Shown here: one piece after another, positions 41,097 to 53,195 of the stretch
Position numbering within the stretch: position 1 is the stretch's first letter
Layout of the letters: each line of letters starts with the position of its first letter
Assembly (NCBI RefSeq): GCF_004795745.1
Contig: NZ_SDGV01000004.1
Span: forward strand, 62,001 to 126,000
Reading direction: 5' to 3'
Origin: Vagococcus silagei
Lineage (GTDB): Bacteria > Bacillota > Bacilli > Lactobacillales > Vagococcaceae
DNA length: 64,000 nt
Notes under the pieces: model-generated
The model's input: the letters and a program-made list of their open reading frames with translations, nothing else
What the model was told of the DNA's origin: nothing
Database searches by the model: none
Made by a program: the position numbers and the translations under genes

Positions 41097-42014
41097 TTAA
41101 TCTTCTAATGCTGCCGCTCCACCAACAATTTCCGTAATTTCTTCAGTAATTGTTGCTTGGCGAGCTCTATTATACGAAATTGTTAAATCATCGATAATAT
41201 TAGTGGCGTTTTCAGTCGCACTCTTCATTGCTGTCATTCTAGAGGCATGTTCAGCTGTTTTAGAGTCTAGGACTGCTCCATAAATTAAACTTTCAGCATA
41301 GAGAGGTAACAGTGTATTCAAAATTGCTTCCTCGTCAGGCTCCATAATATACTCTTGCTCGTAAACTGCTGCCTCACTCGCATCCAAATCGACGATTGGT
41401 AGCATTTTTTCAGCACGGAATGCTGAGGAAAGAGTATTTACATGGTGATTATAGCAAACATATAATTCATCAAAAATTTCACTATTGTACATTTGAATCG
41501 CAGAGTTCACAATTTTACGCACTTCATCATAGCTTGGATAATCACTTAGTCCTCTTAATTCATATGCAATCGGCATATTACGATGCTTGAAAAATTCTGC
41601 ACCCGTACTACCGATAGCCATCAAAACAAAATCATCATTTCCATCATGATCATTTTTTAATATCTCTAGTGTTTTTTTAAGAATAGCACTATTGTAACCA
41701 CCTGCTAAACCTTTATCCGAAGTAATCACGATATAACCTGTTTTTTTAACTGGTCGCTCAACCAATAATTGGTTATACGATTTAAGGTTATTCTCAAAGT
41801 TTGGGTCGCTTGTATTAGCGATACCTTCCAATTGAGATGACGCTAAATGCGTGGTAATCGATCTTACTTTTGAAGCATATTCTTGAAAACGTCTGGATGA
41901 TTGTTCAGATTTCGTCAATTTAGACGCTGCAACCATTTGCATCGCGCTAGTGATTTGACTGGTCTTTTTTGTTGAAGCTATTCTCTTCTTAATATCAATA
42001 AGTGAGCCGCCCAT
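41097..42014 (-). CDS. atpG: F1Fo ATP synthase gamma subunit
   Basis: The 305-aa rotor shaft. The N-terminal helix begins [22 protein letters not shown] and the C-terminal helix has [18 protein letters not shown]. The ATG at 42014 fits GGTGA spacing; a TTG two codons earlier is an alternative. Length is slightly above that of Bacillus, as in enterococci. Confidence 0.96.
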   Translation of the reverse strand: MGGSLIDIKKRIASTKKTSQITSAMQMVAASKLTKSEQSSRRFQEYASKVRSITTHLASSQLEGIANTSDPNFENNLKSYNQLLVERPVKKTGYIVITSDKGLAGGYNSAILKKTLEILKNDHDGNDDFVLMAIGSTGAEFFKHRNMPIAYELRGLSDYPSYDEVRKIVNSAIQMYNSEIFDELYVCYNHHVNTLSSAFRAEKMLPIVDLDASEAAVYEQEYIMEPDEEAILNTLLPLYAESLIYGAVLDSKTAEHASRMTAMKSATENATNIIDDLTISYNRARQATITEEITEIVGGAAALED

Positions 42015-42036
42015 TTTCAATCACCGCTTTCTTTGA

Positions 42037-43581
<1,545 letters not shown>

Positions 43582-43599
43582 TCACTTTATCAATGAGTT

Positions 43600-44142
43600 C
43601 TAACCGCGTAACAACTCAGTTCTCACATTTTCTAACTGAGTTCGGATACTTTGGTCGATTACTCGATGCTCAGATTCAACAATCACGCCACCCATAATAG
43701 CTGGGTCGATTCTCGGACGTAAAATAACTTTATTCGCATGAAATTGTGTCGCTAGTTTTTCTTCTAGCTCATGACGTTGATCCATTGTTAAAGCAACTGC
43801 TGTCGTTACATCGACAAGCACAATGCCGTAATGGTTATAATAAAGCTCTTCAAACGAGTCGATAATCTCAGGAAATTCATCCATACGTCCATAGTCATAA
43901 ACCGTGTGAATAAATTTTGCGACTGTATCACTGAAGTTTCCTTCTAAATCTTTAATAATATTTACTTTTTCAAAAACAGATAAACGATCATCTGTTAGAA
44001 TTTCTCCTAAATCGGGAACACGAGAAAAAACGTCACGAAGCTTAAGTAATTCTTGATACACTTCGATTAATTCATTCATCTCTAGTGCTTCAGTAAATAT
44101 TGCTTTTCCATAAGTACGTGCTACTGCATATTGTCTATTCAT
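43600..44142 (-). CDS. atpH: F1Fo ATP synthase delta subunit
   Basis: The 180-aa delta subunit, which joins the F1 head to the peripheral stalk. Recognisable are the N-terminal VARTYGKAIFTEA and C-terminal DPAIMGGVIVESEHRVIDQSI. It overlaps atpF by 8 bp. Confidence 0.95.
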   Translation of the reverse strand: MNRQYAVARTYGKAIFTEALEMNELIEVYQELLKLRDVFSRVPDLGEILTDDRLSVFEKVNIIKDLEGNFSDTVAKFIHTVYDYGRMDEFPEIIDSFEELYYNHYGIVLVDVTTAVALTMDQRHELEEKLATQFHANKVILRPRIDPAIMGGVIVESEHRVIDQSIRTQLENVRTELLRG

Positions 44143-44656
44143 CGTTATCGACTCCTAGCTTTTCAATACTTGATTGAATCAACTCTTGATGAGCCGCTGC
44201 CGATAATTCCTTTTTCAAAATTTTAGAAGCAATTTGCACTGATAATTCAGCCACTTCTTTTTTTGCATCTTCAATCATTCGATCACGCTCAAGTCGTAAA
44301 TCTTCTTGACCTTGTAACTTCATTCTCTTGGTATGCTTTTCAGCATCCACAATGATGGCGTGTGCATTATTTTCAGCCGTTTCTTTGGCTTGAGCAATAA
44401 TAACTTGCGCTTCAGTACGTGCTTTTATTAACTCATCATCACGTTGTTTAGCCAGAGCATTTGCTTCACTGTTTGCTTTTTCTGCATTATCAATATCGTC
44501 AGATATTTTTTGTTGACGTTCGTCCATCATGTTGACAATTGGACCCCATGCAAATTTTTTCAAAGCTAGCATTAATACTATAAACGAAACAGTAACAAAA
44601 AGAATCGTACTAAGCGTAGTTTGTCCAGAGCTCGCAATCAATAATTGATTGTTCAT
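44135..44656 (-). CDS. atpF: F1Fo ATP synthase b subunit
   Basis: The 173-aa peripheral stalk subunit. One N-terminal transmembrane helix (about residues 14-35) is followed by FAWGPIVNMMDERQQKI and a long charged coiled coil. A 77-bp gap separates it from atpE. Confidence 0.95.
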   Translation of the reverse strand: MNNQLLIASSGQTTLSTILFVTVSFIVLMLALKKFAWGPIVNMMDERQQKISDDIDNAEKANSEANALAKQRDDELIKARTEAQVIIAQAKETAENNAHAIIVDAEKHTKRMKLQGQEDLRLERDRMIEDAKKEVAELSVQIASKILKKELSAAAHQELIQSSIEKLGVDNDE

Positions 44657-44733
44657 ATCCTTACTACACTTCCTTCCTCGTGTGTCAGTTCTTTATGACA
44701 CTCTATAGGTGTATTTAAACACCCTATTAGATA

Positions 44734-44973
<240 letters not shown>

Positions 44974-44991
44974 CTAAATTTAAAAATTGTA

Positions 44992-45711
44992 CTAATGTTC
45001 TGTTTCCACTTTATGGGATAAGTAAACCATTGTTAATGTAACAAAGATAAATGCTTGTACACCACCAATGAAGACAGAGAAACCGTCCCAAATTACCGCC
45101 ATTGGTAGAGCTGCAATGGCCTTAAACGGACCAGATGCACCCAACTCAGCAATTAATGTCAATAACACTTCACCAGCAAAAATATTACCGTATAACCGAA
45201 GACCAAGCGTTAATACGTTGGTAAACTCTTCAATTAATTTAATTGGTAACAGAATCGCGGTTGGCTTCATAAAACTATTCACAAAATAGTTTTTAACTCC
45301 TTGCTTCCTCAGACCATAATAGTTTGACAAAATAATTGAGATAAAGGCTAATGTTAGTGCCACTAGTGGACCTGCTGTCGGACTCTTCCATAATGATATC
45401 TCTCCAGGAAACAATATTACTTTGGTTACTAAACCTAAAAGGTTAGATACCAAGATAAACATAAAGAATGTAAACCCGAGTAAAAGATAGTTATTAACCT
45501 CATTCCTCGGAATATTATCGGCTACAATATTACGGACAAAATCGATTAGAAATTCTAACACATTTTGCTTGCCTTTTGGTTTCATTTGAAGATTCCGACT
45601 ACAAAAATAAACAATGCCAAAAACAATTAAACATGTTAGTACAATCATAATGCAGACTGTCATATCAAAATAAATGCCCCCAATATTTACTATCCAAGAT
45701 ACCTCTTCCAT
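44992..45711 (-). CDS. atpB: F1Fo ATP synthase a subunit
   Basis: The 239-aa stator channel subunit with about six hydrophobic segments. The essential arginine is in LTLGLRLYGNIFAGE. The ATG at 45711 (MEEVSWIV) was chosen over a GTG three codons upstream because GGGGTGAGG serves as ribosome site. First gene of the operon; no atpI-like gene precedes it. Confidence 0.95.
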   Translation of the reverse strand: MEEVSWIVNIGGIYFDMTVCIMIVLTCLIVFGIVYFCSRNLQMKPKGKQNVLEFLIDFVRNIVADNIPRNEVNNYLLLGFTFFMFILVSNLLGLVTKVILFPGEISLWKSPTAGPLVALTLAFISIILSNYYGLRKQGVKNYFVNSFMKPTAILLPIKLIEEFTNVLTLGLRLYGNIFAGEVLLTLIAELGASGPFKAIAALPMAVIWDGFSVFIGGVQAFIFVTLTMVYLSHKVETEH

Positions 45712-46032
45712 AGACCTCACCCCTTTTCTGTTCTAAATACCTGTCTTACGAGAGTCTTGTAAGAAAAGTTCTTATAAATCGCTAATTTATTGTAAAATAA
45801 AAAAGCGACTTTCAATTCGCGAGTTGACTGTCAAGTATTTTGAATCAACTAGGAATATGATACCACCAAATTCGAAATAACACAAAGTAAAATCATGAAA
45901 TTTCACCCATTTTCATCATATATTTACAAAGGTTTTTGGCGATTTGAGTAAATTTTTGTAACGCGTGTTCTTTAAACAAAAACTTATCTCTATCCTCCTT
46001 ATCGGTAGAATAAAAATAAGTTTAAGTTGTCG
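45712..46032 (-). promoter_or_regulatory. Intergenic region with the atp operon promoter
   Basis: On the minus strand TTGTGT (45880-45885) and TATCAT (45857-45862) are 17 bp apart, giving a leader of about 140 nt before atpB. An 11-bp inverted repeat TTGAC-T-GTCAA lies in that leader. The smpB terminator occupies the right end. No atpI and no tmRNA features were seen. Confidence 0.5.
45981..46022 (-). terminator. Terminator of the secG-est-rnr-smpB operon
   Basis: An imperfect hairpin with outer stem AACTTAT/ATAAGTT and a GGTAGAA/...TATCC-type inner stem is followed on the minus strand by TTTTGTTT. It lies about 10 bp past the smpB stop. Confidence 0.65.
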
Positions 46033-46497
46033 TTATTTTTGACGTTCTCTCAATTCACGATTAATTTCACGTTTCATGTCTTTACGCTTCAAATCTTGAC
46101 GTTTATCATATTGTTTTTTACCTTTTGCAACCCCAATTAAGACTTTGGCGAAACCGTCTTTGATATAAATCTTTAATGGTACCAGTGTGACACCGGTATT
46201 TTTGGTTTCATTAACCAAGCGATTGATCTGACGTTTATGCATCAATAATTTGCGCGTTCTTAAGGGATCATGATTAAACAAATTACCTTGCTCATAGGGA
46301 CTGATGTGGACATTCATCAGATAAACTTCGCCATTTCTCACTCTAGCAAAGCCATCTTTTAAGTTCACGCGTCGTTGACGAATGGATTTAATCTCCGTTC
46401 CTTTTAATACAATCCCAGCTTCAATCGTATCAATGACGGTATAATCATGGCGCGCCTTTCGATTCTGTGCTATTATATTTCCTTCACCTTTAGGCAT
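46033..46497 (-). CDS. smpB: SsrA-binding protein SmpB
   Basis: The 154-aa partner of tmRNA in ribosome rescue. Motifs are [31 protein letters not shown]-type core and [14 protein letters not shown] with a basic C-terminal tail. The ATG at 46497 follows AGAAGGTGA. It lies 12 bp after rnr. The tmRNA gene itself is not next to it. Confidence 0.96.
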   Translation of the reverse strand: MPKGEGNIIAQNRKARHDYTVIDTIEAGIVLKGTEIKSIRQRRVNLKDGFARVRNGEVYLMNVHISPYEQGNLFNHDPLRTRKLLMHKRQINRLVNETKNTGVTLVPLKIYIKDGFAKVLIGVAKGKKQYDKRQDLKRKDMKREINRELRERQK

Positions 46498-46509
46498 TTC
46501 TATCACCTT

Positions 46510-48882
46510 CTATTTTTTTGCTTTTTTCTTTTTCTTATTACCTTTTGCGACTTTTTTATAAAAAGGTTGTTTTCCTTTACCTTTGCTTTTGCCTTTTTTA
46601 CGCGGATGATTGTCCTGCTCACGTTTTGAGCTTTGACCTCTTTTCGGCGAATTCGGTTTATTTTTCGATTGTTTTCTACTATTATAAGTGTTCATTTCTT
46701 GAAGCGAAACTTCAAGTGGCTCTGCCGAAATCAATTCAAAATCGATTTCACGAGTCTCAGGATCAGACTTCGTAACTTTAATGACAACCTCTTGACCAAT
46801 CTTATACACGACGCCTGTTCTCTCACCAACTAGTGCTAAATGACTTTCGAAAAAGTGAAAGTAATCTTCTTTCATTTGGTTGACGTGAATCAAGCCTTCG
46901 ACAGTATTATTCAATTCAACAAAAATACCGAATTTCGTTATCGACGTTATAATTCCATCAAATTCTTCACCAATCTTATCTTGCATAAATTCAGCTTTTT
47001 TCAGACTATCTGTTGCGCGTTCCGCTTCAACTGCACGACGTTCCATTTGAGAACTACGATCTGCAATTTCTGGAATTAAACTATCCCATTTATCCATTGT
47101 CTTTTGACTCACTGGTAACTTACGATATTCCTTAATCAAACGGTGAACAAGTAAGTCCGGGTAACGACGAATTGGCGACGTAAAATGCGTATAGTCTTCT
47201 GCAGCTAAACCATAGTGACCAACTGGTGTTTCTGAATACTTCGCCTGTTGCATACTGCGTAAAAGCATCATATTAATAACTGGTTCTTCAGGTCGATCTG
47301 CTACTTCATCTAACACTTTTTGCAACTCTTTAGGCGCAACTTCCTCTTTTGTTCCCGTAATCATTAAACCAAAGTTTGTTAAAAATTCAAAGAAGCGTTG
47401 CATCTTTTCTTCTTTAGGATGTTCATGAATCCGATAAATAAACGGTAATTGAAGTGTCGTATAATGATCTGCGACAGTTTCATTAGCTGCCAACATGAAT
47501 GACTCGATTAAACGTTCTCCAACTCCTCTTGAACGTAATACAATATCTTCAGGATGACCATCGGAATCAACAATAATTTGTGCTTCACGACTTTCAAAAG
47601 AAATTGCACCGCGTCTAGTTCTTTTTTCTTCCAAGATATGATGTAACTCGGCCATATTTTCAAAGAATGGTACCAACTCTGAATATTTAGCTAAAGTTTC
47701 TTCATTACTATTATCAAGGATTTCATTAACTGCAGTATAAGTCATACGCGCGGTTGAATGAATCACTCCTTCGATAATGTCATGTGCGACAACCAGACCA
47801 CTTGGGTCTATTTCCATCTCGCAACCCATCACTAAACGATCAACATCTGGATTCAAAGAACAAATACCATTTGATAATTTTCGCGGTAACATTGGGATCA
47901 CTCGGTCAGTTAAGTAAACACTCGTTGCACGAGCTAAAGCTTCACGGTCTAACGCACTATTTTCAGTCACATAATGACTCACGTCAGCAATATAAACACC
48001 TAAAAAATAGTTGCCATTGTCTAACTTTTTAATGGCCACCGCATCATCTAAATCTTTTGCTTCAGCACCATCAATCGTGACAATCGTTTCTTGACGCAAA
48101 TCTTTTCGGCCAACCAATTCTTCTGCTAAAACCACATCTGGAATTTTTTCAGCTTCGGCCAAAGTTTCAGGATCAAAATCAGTTGGAATCCCCAATTGTA
48201 AGACAATTGACAAGATATCCATACCTGGATCATTTTTATGCCCCACCACTTTTGAGACTAAACCTTCAAAGCTATTGGTATATTCAGGTGCTGGATAGTG
48301 AGTAATTTCAACTATCACGACACTTCCATCTTCTGGTTTAATACCTTGCGCCGTTACAAAAACACGATATGATGCTAATTTTTTATCTTTCGGCACGACA
48401 ACGCCATACAAATGTGATTCGTTAATTTCATCTTCATCAAATAAGGTGAAAATTCCTACCACTTGCGTCGTCCCACGCGTTAAAATATTTTTTACTTTCG
48501 CTTCAGCAGCTTTCCCATTCAAAGGATCGCCACTTGTTGTAATCTCAATCTCAACTTGATCGCCTTCCAAAGCAAAATTGGTATCATTTTTAGGAACAAA
48601 AATATCTTGGTCTTCACCTTCTACGGTTACGAAGCCAAAACCTCTCTCATTCGCTCGAAACTTACCTTCTAAAGTGGTTTCCTTATTTACCAATCTTACT
48701 TTACCTTTTTGATTAAATGAAACGGTTCCTTCACGTTCCATTTGTGCAATCGTTTGAACTAATACTTTAAAATCTTGGCTTTTTTGTAAGCCTAGATTTT
48801 CAGCAAGTAGCTCCATTGAAAAAGACTTTTTATTACTATTTTTCATAAATTCAATTATATTTGTTTTAATTGTTGTTTTCAC
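46510..48882 (-). CDS. rnr: Ribonuclease R
   Basis: A 3'-5' exoribonuclease of about 790 aa. An N-terminal helix-turn-helix and cold-shock domains are followed by the RNB catalytic domain with IDGAEAKDLDDAVAIK and RVIPMLPRKLSNGICSLNP. An S1 domain and a lysine-rich tail (GKSKGKGKQ) end the protein. It degrades structured RNA and works with tmRNA-SmpB. The start is probably the GTG at 48882, which overlaps the est stop; an ATG at 48897 has no ribosome site. Confidence 0.95.
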   Translation of the reverse strand: MKTTIKTNIIEFMKNSNKKSFSMELLAENLGLQKSQDFKVLVQTIAQMEREGTVSFNQKGKVRLVNKETTLEGKFRANERGFGFVTVEGEDQDIFVPKNDTNFALEGDQVEIEITTSGDPLNGKAAEAKVKNILTRGTTQVVGIFTLFDEDEINESHLYGVVVPKDKKLASYRVFVTAQGIKPEDGSVVIVEITHYPAPEYTNSFEGLVSKVVGHKNDPGMDILSIVLQLGIPTDFDPETLAEAEKIPDVVLAEELVGRKDLRQETIVTIDGAEAKDLDDAVAIKKLDNGNYFLGVYIADVSHYVTENSALDREALARATSVYLTDRVIPMLPRKLSNGICSLNPDVDRLVMGCEMEIDPSGLVVAHDIIEGVIHSTARMTYTAVNEILDNSNEETLAKYSELVPFFENMAELHHILEEKRTRRGAISFESREAQIIVDSDGHPEDIVLRSRGVGERLIESFMLAANETVADHYTTLQLPFIYRIHEHPKEEKMQRFFEFLTNFGLMITGTKEEVAPKELQKVLDEVADRPEEPVINMMLLRSMQQAKYSETPVGHYGLAAEDYTHFTSPIRRYPDLLVHRLIKEYRKLPVSQKTMDKWDSLIPEIADRSSQMERRAVEAERATDSLKKAEFMQDKIGEEFDGIITSITKFGIFVELNNTVEGLIHVNQMKEDYFHFFESHLALVGERTGVVYKIGQEVVIKVTKSDPETREIDFELISAEPLEVSLQEMNTYNSRKQSKNKPNSPKRGQSSKREQDNHPRKKGKSKGKGKQPFYKKVAKGNKKKKKAKK

Positions 48883-49625
48883 TCTGTCACATCCCATGCT
48901 AGTTTACTTAAAAAGTAAATCATATCTTGCTCGAATTGGTGACGATCTTTACTGACAGTCAAAACATGTGTACTCTTAGCGTACCAATGAATTTCGTGAT
49001 CAAGATGCGCTAATTTTTCAGCAATACGATAAACGTGACTTGCTTCAATCATTTCATCTTGAGCTGACTGTGCTAAAAAGACTGGACAATCAATTTTATC
49101 TAAGCCATGATAAACATCTTTGGTTACATCATTGATTAGACTCAATTGTGTCAATAACGGATCCGTTAATTTTTTCAACTCAAATTCAACCTCTTCTTGA
49201 CTCAAACCCTTTCGGTTAAAGATTATTTCACAATACGCCAAAAAGTTAGGGAAAATATTATGGTTTTCACTTGGAAAAATAGGTGAGCTAAAAGAGCCCC
49301 CACCGACGATAACGTCTTGATACTCTTCCATTAACTTTGTTGCAAAAATTCCGCCTAATGACAAACCAAACGTTGCGATTTCCTGATACCCTTTATCGAT
49401 TAAAAATTGCATCGCATTTCTGGCATCTTGCCACCATTCTAATGGATTTTGGGATAAAATATCACGTGGATCCATTGTTCCATGGCCCGTAAAAAGTGGT
49501 GCCAATACTGTATAACCCTCTTTTTCTAATTTACGTGCTAGCATTCTAACATCATTAGGGGTTCCTGTGTAAGCATGAAGTAGAAGAACCGCCTTCGGTC
49601 CTTTTGGTAAAAATAATCCATTCAT
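48879..49625 (-). CDS. est: Carboxylesterase (Est family)
   Basis: A 248-aa serine hydrolase of the Est30/YvaK carboxylesterase group. Features are LLLHAYTGTPNDVR (oxyanion), the nucleophile elbow GLSLGG, an aspartate in AQSAQDEMI and a histidine in STHVLTVS. The ATG at 49625 was chosen for its AAAGGAGG. It lies in the conserved secG-est-rnr-smpB cluster. Natural substrate unknown; such enzymes hydrolyse short-chain esters. Confidence 0.93.
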   Translation of the reverse strand: MNGLFLPKGPKAVLLLHAYTGTPNDVRMLARKLEKEGYTVLAPLFTGHGTMDPRDILSQNPLEWWQDARNAMQFLIDKGYQEIATFGLSLGGIFATKLMEEYQDVIVGGGSFSSPIFPSENHNIFPNFLAYCEIIFNRKGLSQEEVEFELKKLTDPLLTQLSLINDVTKDVYHGLDKIDCPVFLAQSAQDEMIEASHVYRIAEKLAHLDHEIHWYAKSTHVLTVSKDRHQFEQDMIYFLSKLAWDVTE

Positions 49626-49669
49626 ACAACATACCTCCTTTATTTCTAAAATATTCATTTAATAAAAAA

Positions 49670-49692
49670 AGCCCCTGCACTAACAGGAGACT
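49670..49692 (-). terminator. Terminator after secG
   Basis: A 7-8 bp stem (GCCCCTG with CAGGAGAC) followed by TTTTTTT on the minus strand lies just past the secG stop. It probably gives partial readthrough into est. Confidence 0.75.
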
Positions 49693-49694
49693 TT

Positions 49695-49931
49695 TTATTT
49701 TGAAGATAAAAATGCTAATACAATTGCAAGTGCGACCCATAATACACCTAAAACCGCAGTTGCACGTTGCATAAACGCTTCAAATCCTCTAGCTTTTGAT
49801 TTACCAAACAATTCACTTGCACCACCAGAAAAAGCACTAGCAGCACTATTTTGTTTACTTGGTTGTAACATAACCGCTACAATAATCAAGACAGATAAAA
49901 TAAGCATAATGACTAATAAGATTTTATCCAT
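49695..49931 (-). CDS. secG: Preprotein translocase subunit SecG
   Basis: A 78-aa membrane protein with two transmembrane segments (about residues 3-22 and 53-74) and the conserved loop MLQPSKQNSAASAFSGGASELFG. It supports SecYE and SecA in protein export. First gene of the cluster, with GGAGGT before the ATG. Confidence 0.95.
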   Translation of the reverse strand: MDKILLVIMLILSVLIIVAVMLQPSKQNSAASAFSGGASELFGKSKARGFEAFMQRATAVLGVLWVALAIVLAFLSSK

Positions 49932-50171
49932 ACAATACCTCCGTCTTTTACAATCTAATTCTTATCCTACTAATTTTAACACACCCCGTATAAAAAAACT
50001 AGATAAAAATCAAAATGGTGAAGCAGACGCTTTGAGATGAGCAGCAAGACAAACATACGAAACTAACGCTTTTTGTCTGAATACTAGAATTGGCTTGGCG
50101 CTGAACCCATGCTTCAAAAATATCGACTATCCAAAAAAGTACAACCAACATCTAGAACGAACCATACAAAA
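49932..50171. other. Non-coding stretch between secG and the glucosidase gene
   Basis: Positions about 50015-50140 are noticeably richer in GC than the other intergenic regions. No ORF there has a ribosome site, and no strong hairpin or T-run ends it. The left end carries the secG promoter region with a TTAAAAT-type -10. It may be a gene remnant or a small RNA. Confidence 0.35.
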
Positions 50172-50191
50172 AAGCCGACATCTGTCAGCTT
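50172..50191 (-). terminator. Terminator of the alpha-glucosidase gene
   Basis: A 9-bp stem (AAGCCGACA with TGTCAGCTT, one wobble) and two-base centre is followed by TTTTTTG on the minus strand. Confidence 0.85.
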
Positions 50192-50197
50192 TTTCTT

Positions 50198-51832
<1,635 letters not shown>

Positions 51833-51870
51833 TCATTCTACTTTAATTTTAAATTTACGCTTAATTTCAA

Positions 51871-51890
51871 TAGGTGTCACGTAACACCTA
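51871..51890. promoter_or_regulatory. LacI-type operator O1
   Basis: TAGGTGTCACGTAACACCTA is a 20-bp palindrome with one mismatch and a central CG, as LacI-family operators have. It lies about 50 bp upstream of the glucosidase start, inside its leader. Confidence 0.75.
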
Positions 51891-51928
51891 TGCTTAAAAA
51901 AATAACTGACAATCTTAGTTATACCGTC

Positions 51929-51946
51929 AGGTGTTGCGAAACACCT
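51929..51946. promoter_or_regulatory. LacI-type operator O2
   Basis: AGGTGTTGCGAAACACCT, an 18-bp palindrome with one central mismatch, repeats the AGGTGT/ACACCT arms of O1. It lies about 10 bp downstream of the -10, where bound repressor would block transcription. The O1-O2 centres are about 57 bp apart. Confidence 0.78.
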
Positions 51947-51955
51947 AGTGCCAAA

Positions 51956-51984
51956 ACTATAGCACGACAGTTCATCATTGTCAA
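51956..51984 (-). promoter_or_regulatory. Promoter of the alpha-glucosidase gene
   Basis: On the minus strand TTGACA (51979-51984) and TATAGT (51956-51961) are exactly 17 bp apart, a near-consensus promoter placed between the regulator gene and the glucosidase gene. Confidence 0.85.
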
Positions 51985-51990
51985 TTATTT

Positions 51991-52004
51991 TAGAAGCGTT
52001 TCCA
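51991..52004 (-). promoter_or_regulatory. Catabolite-response element (cre) candidate
   Basis: TGGAAACGCTTCTA (minus strand) matches the cre consensus with one mismatch and lies 6 bp upstream of the -35. CcpA binding here would tie the gene to carbon catabolite control. Confidence 0.6.
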
Positions 52005-52006
52005 TT

Positions 52007-53032
52007 TTAATTCAATATTCTTATCGATTGTCCTGGTAGAATTGTTCCTTTCATTTTGATATCCGCTTGATGTTGCTCACCTAAATGAATTGCACTCACT
52101 AATAAATTAGTAGCTAGAGACGCTTTTTCTTTCAGATTTTGAAAAACGGAGGCGATTTGCGGTGTAGCGTAGCGACTATAAGGCGTTCCATCGAATCCTG
52201 CAATTGAAATATCAACCGCTGCTTTAACGCCTAATCGGGAAAATTCTGCGATTGCTTGAATCGCCAATAAATCTGAAGCAAAAAATAAAACAGTACAGTC
52301 CTCAAAATTCGATGCAACCAATGTTTCAATTGCTGATTGATTATGTTGATAAGTTGACTTAAGCCCCTTCAGTTTACCATTGACTTGATATTCTTTAGTC
52401 GCCGCCAAGAAGCCTTGTGACCGAAAAGCATCAACTCCAGCCCAATCTTCTGGGTTCTCTGCTTTAGCTAAAAACATTAAATTCTGATGCCCGTTTTCAA
52501 TCAAATATTTCGTCATTTGATAGGCACCATCATAATCATCTAAGCCAACATTTAATTTTGCTTGATTTTCATCTTCACCATACGTATCTAAAAACACAAT
52601 TGGTCGTGAAATTCTCTTTTGCCAATCCGCTATATCTTCAGTTCGAGCCCCAGAAACAATCACACCTTCAAGATCCCACATATTAACCAAGCGTACCCCT
52701 TCTTCAAAATCAGACACACGATGAAACATCATAAAATAGCCTTGTTCACGGATATGATATTCTAGCGCTTGGATTAACTCGCCATGGTACGGATTATCGT
52801 AAAACTGCTCATCTAGAGCGTCTTGATCCTGAATAATAACGCCAATAATCTTAGAACCATGCTTACCTAGCAATCTTCCAGCCATATGTGAGGAATAATC
52901 AAGCTCTTTTAAAGCGCTCTCAACTTTTTGTTTCGTTTCAGGCGACACCTTTTCAAAACGACCATGTAAAACATTAGAAACAGTTGTTGGGCTCACACCT
53001 GTAAATTTAGCAATATCTTTAATTGTAGGCAC
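52007..53032 (-). CDS. LacI-family transcriptional regulator
   Basis: A 341-aa repressor. The N-terminal helix-turn-helix is IKDIAKFTGVSPTTVSNVLHGR, followed by the hinge helix YSSHMAGRLLGK and a periplasmic-binding-like effector domain with SIAGFDGTPYSRYATP. It lies directly upstream of the glucosidase on the same strand, with two matching operators in between, so it very probably controls that gene in response to an alpha-glucoside. The exact effector is not visible. The ATG at 53032 follows GGAGGA. Confidence 0.93.
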   Translation of the reverse strand: MPTIKDIAKFTGVSPTTVSNVLHGRFEKVSPETKQKVESALKELDYSSHMAGRLLGKHGSKIIGVIIQDQDALDEQFYDNPYHGELIQALEYHIREQGYFMMFHRVSDFEEGVRLVNMWDLEGVIVSGARTEDIADWQKRISRPIVFLDTYGEDENQAKLNVGLDDYDGAYQMTKYLIENGHQNLMFLAKAENPEDWAGVDAFRSQGFLAATKEYQVNGKLKGLKSTYQHNQSAIETLVASNFEDCTVLFFASDLLAIQAIAEFSRLGVKAAVDISIAGFDGTPYSRYATPQIASVFQNLKEKASLATNLLVSAIHLGEQHQADIKMKGTILPGQSIRILN

Positions 53033-53195
53033 TCATATCCTCCTCCTAACTTCTCATTTTTTTAAGTTTAGCAGTTTTCATTATAAGACTCAATTCTAAT
53101 TCGAAATAATTCCTTATAAGATAAATCGACAGATACAATTTCGATACATTTTTTCTGTAAGCTAACAAATATTGAAAAGAGAGGAGGAACTCCAG

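Noticed and set aside
45712-46032. Possible tmRNA (ssrA) gene next to smpB
   Set aside because: No tmRNA ends (GGGG...CCCC-type acceptor or the T-arm) and too short for a 350-nt RNA.
46447-47079. Phe/Leu-rich plus-strand frames opposite the end of rnr
   Set aside because: They mirror the Lys-rich tail of RNase R; no start signals.
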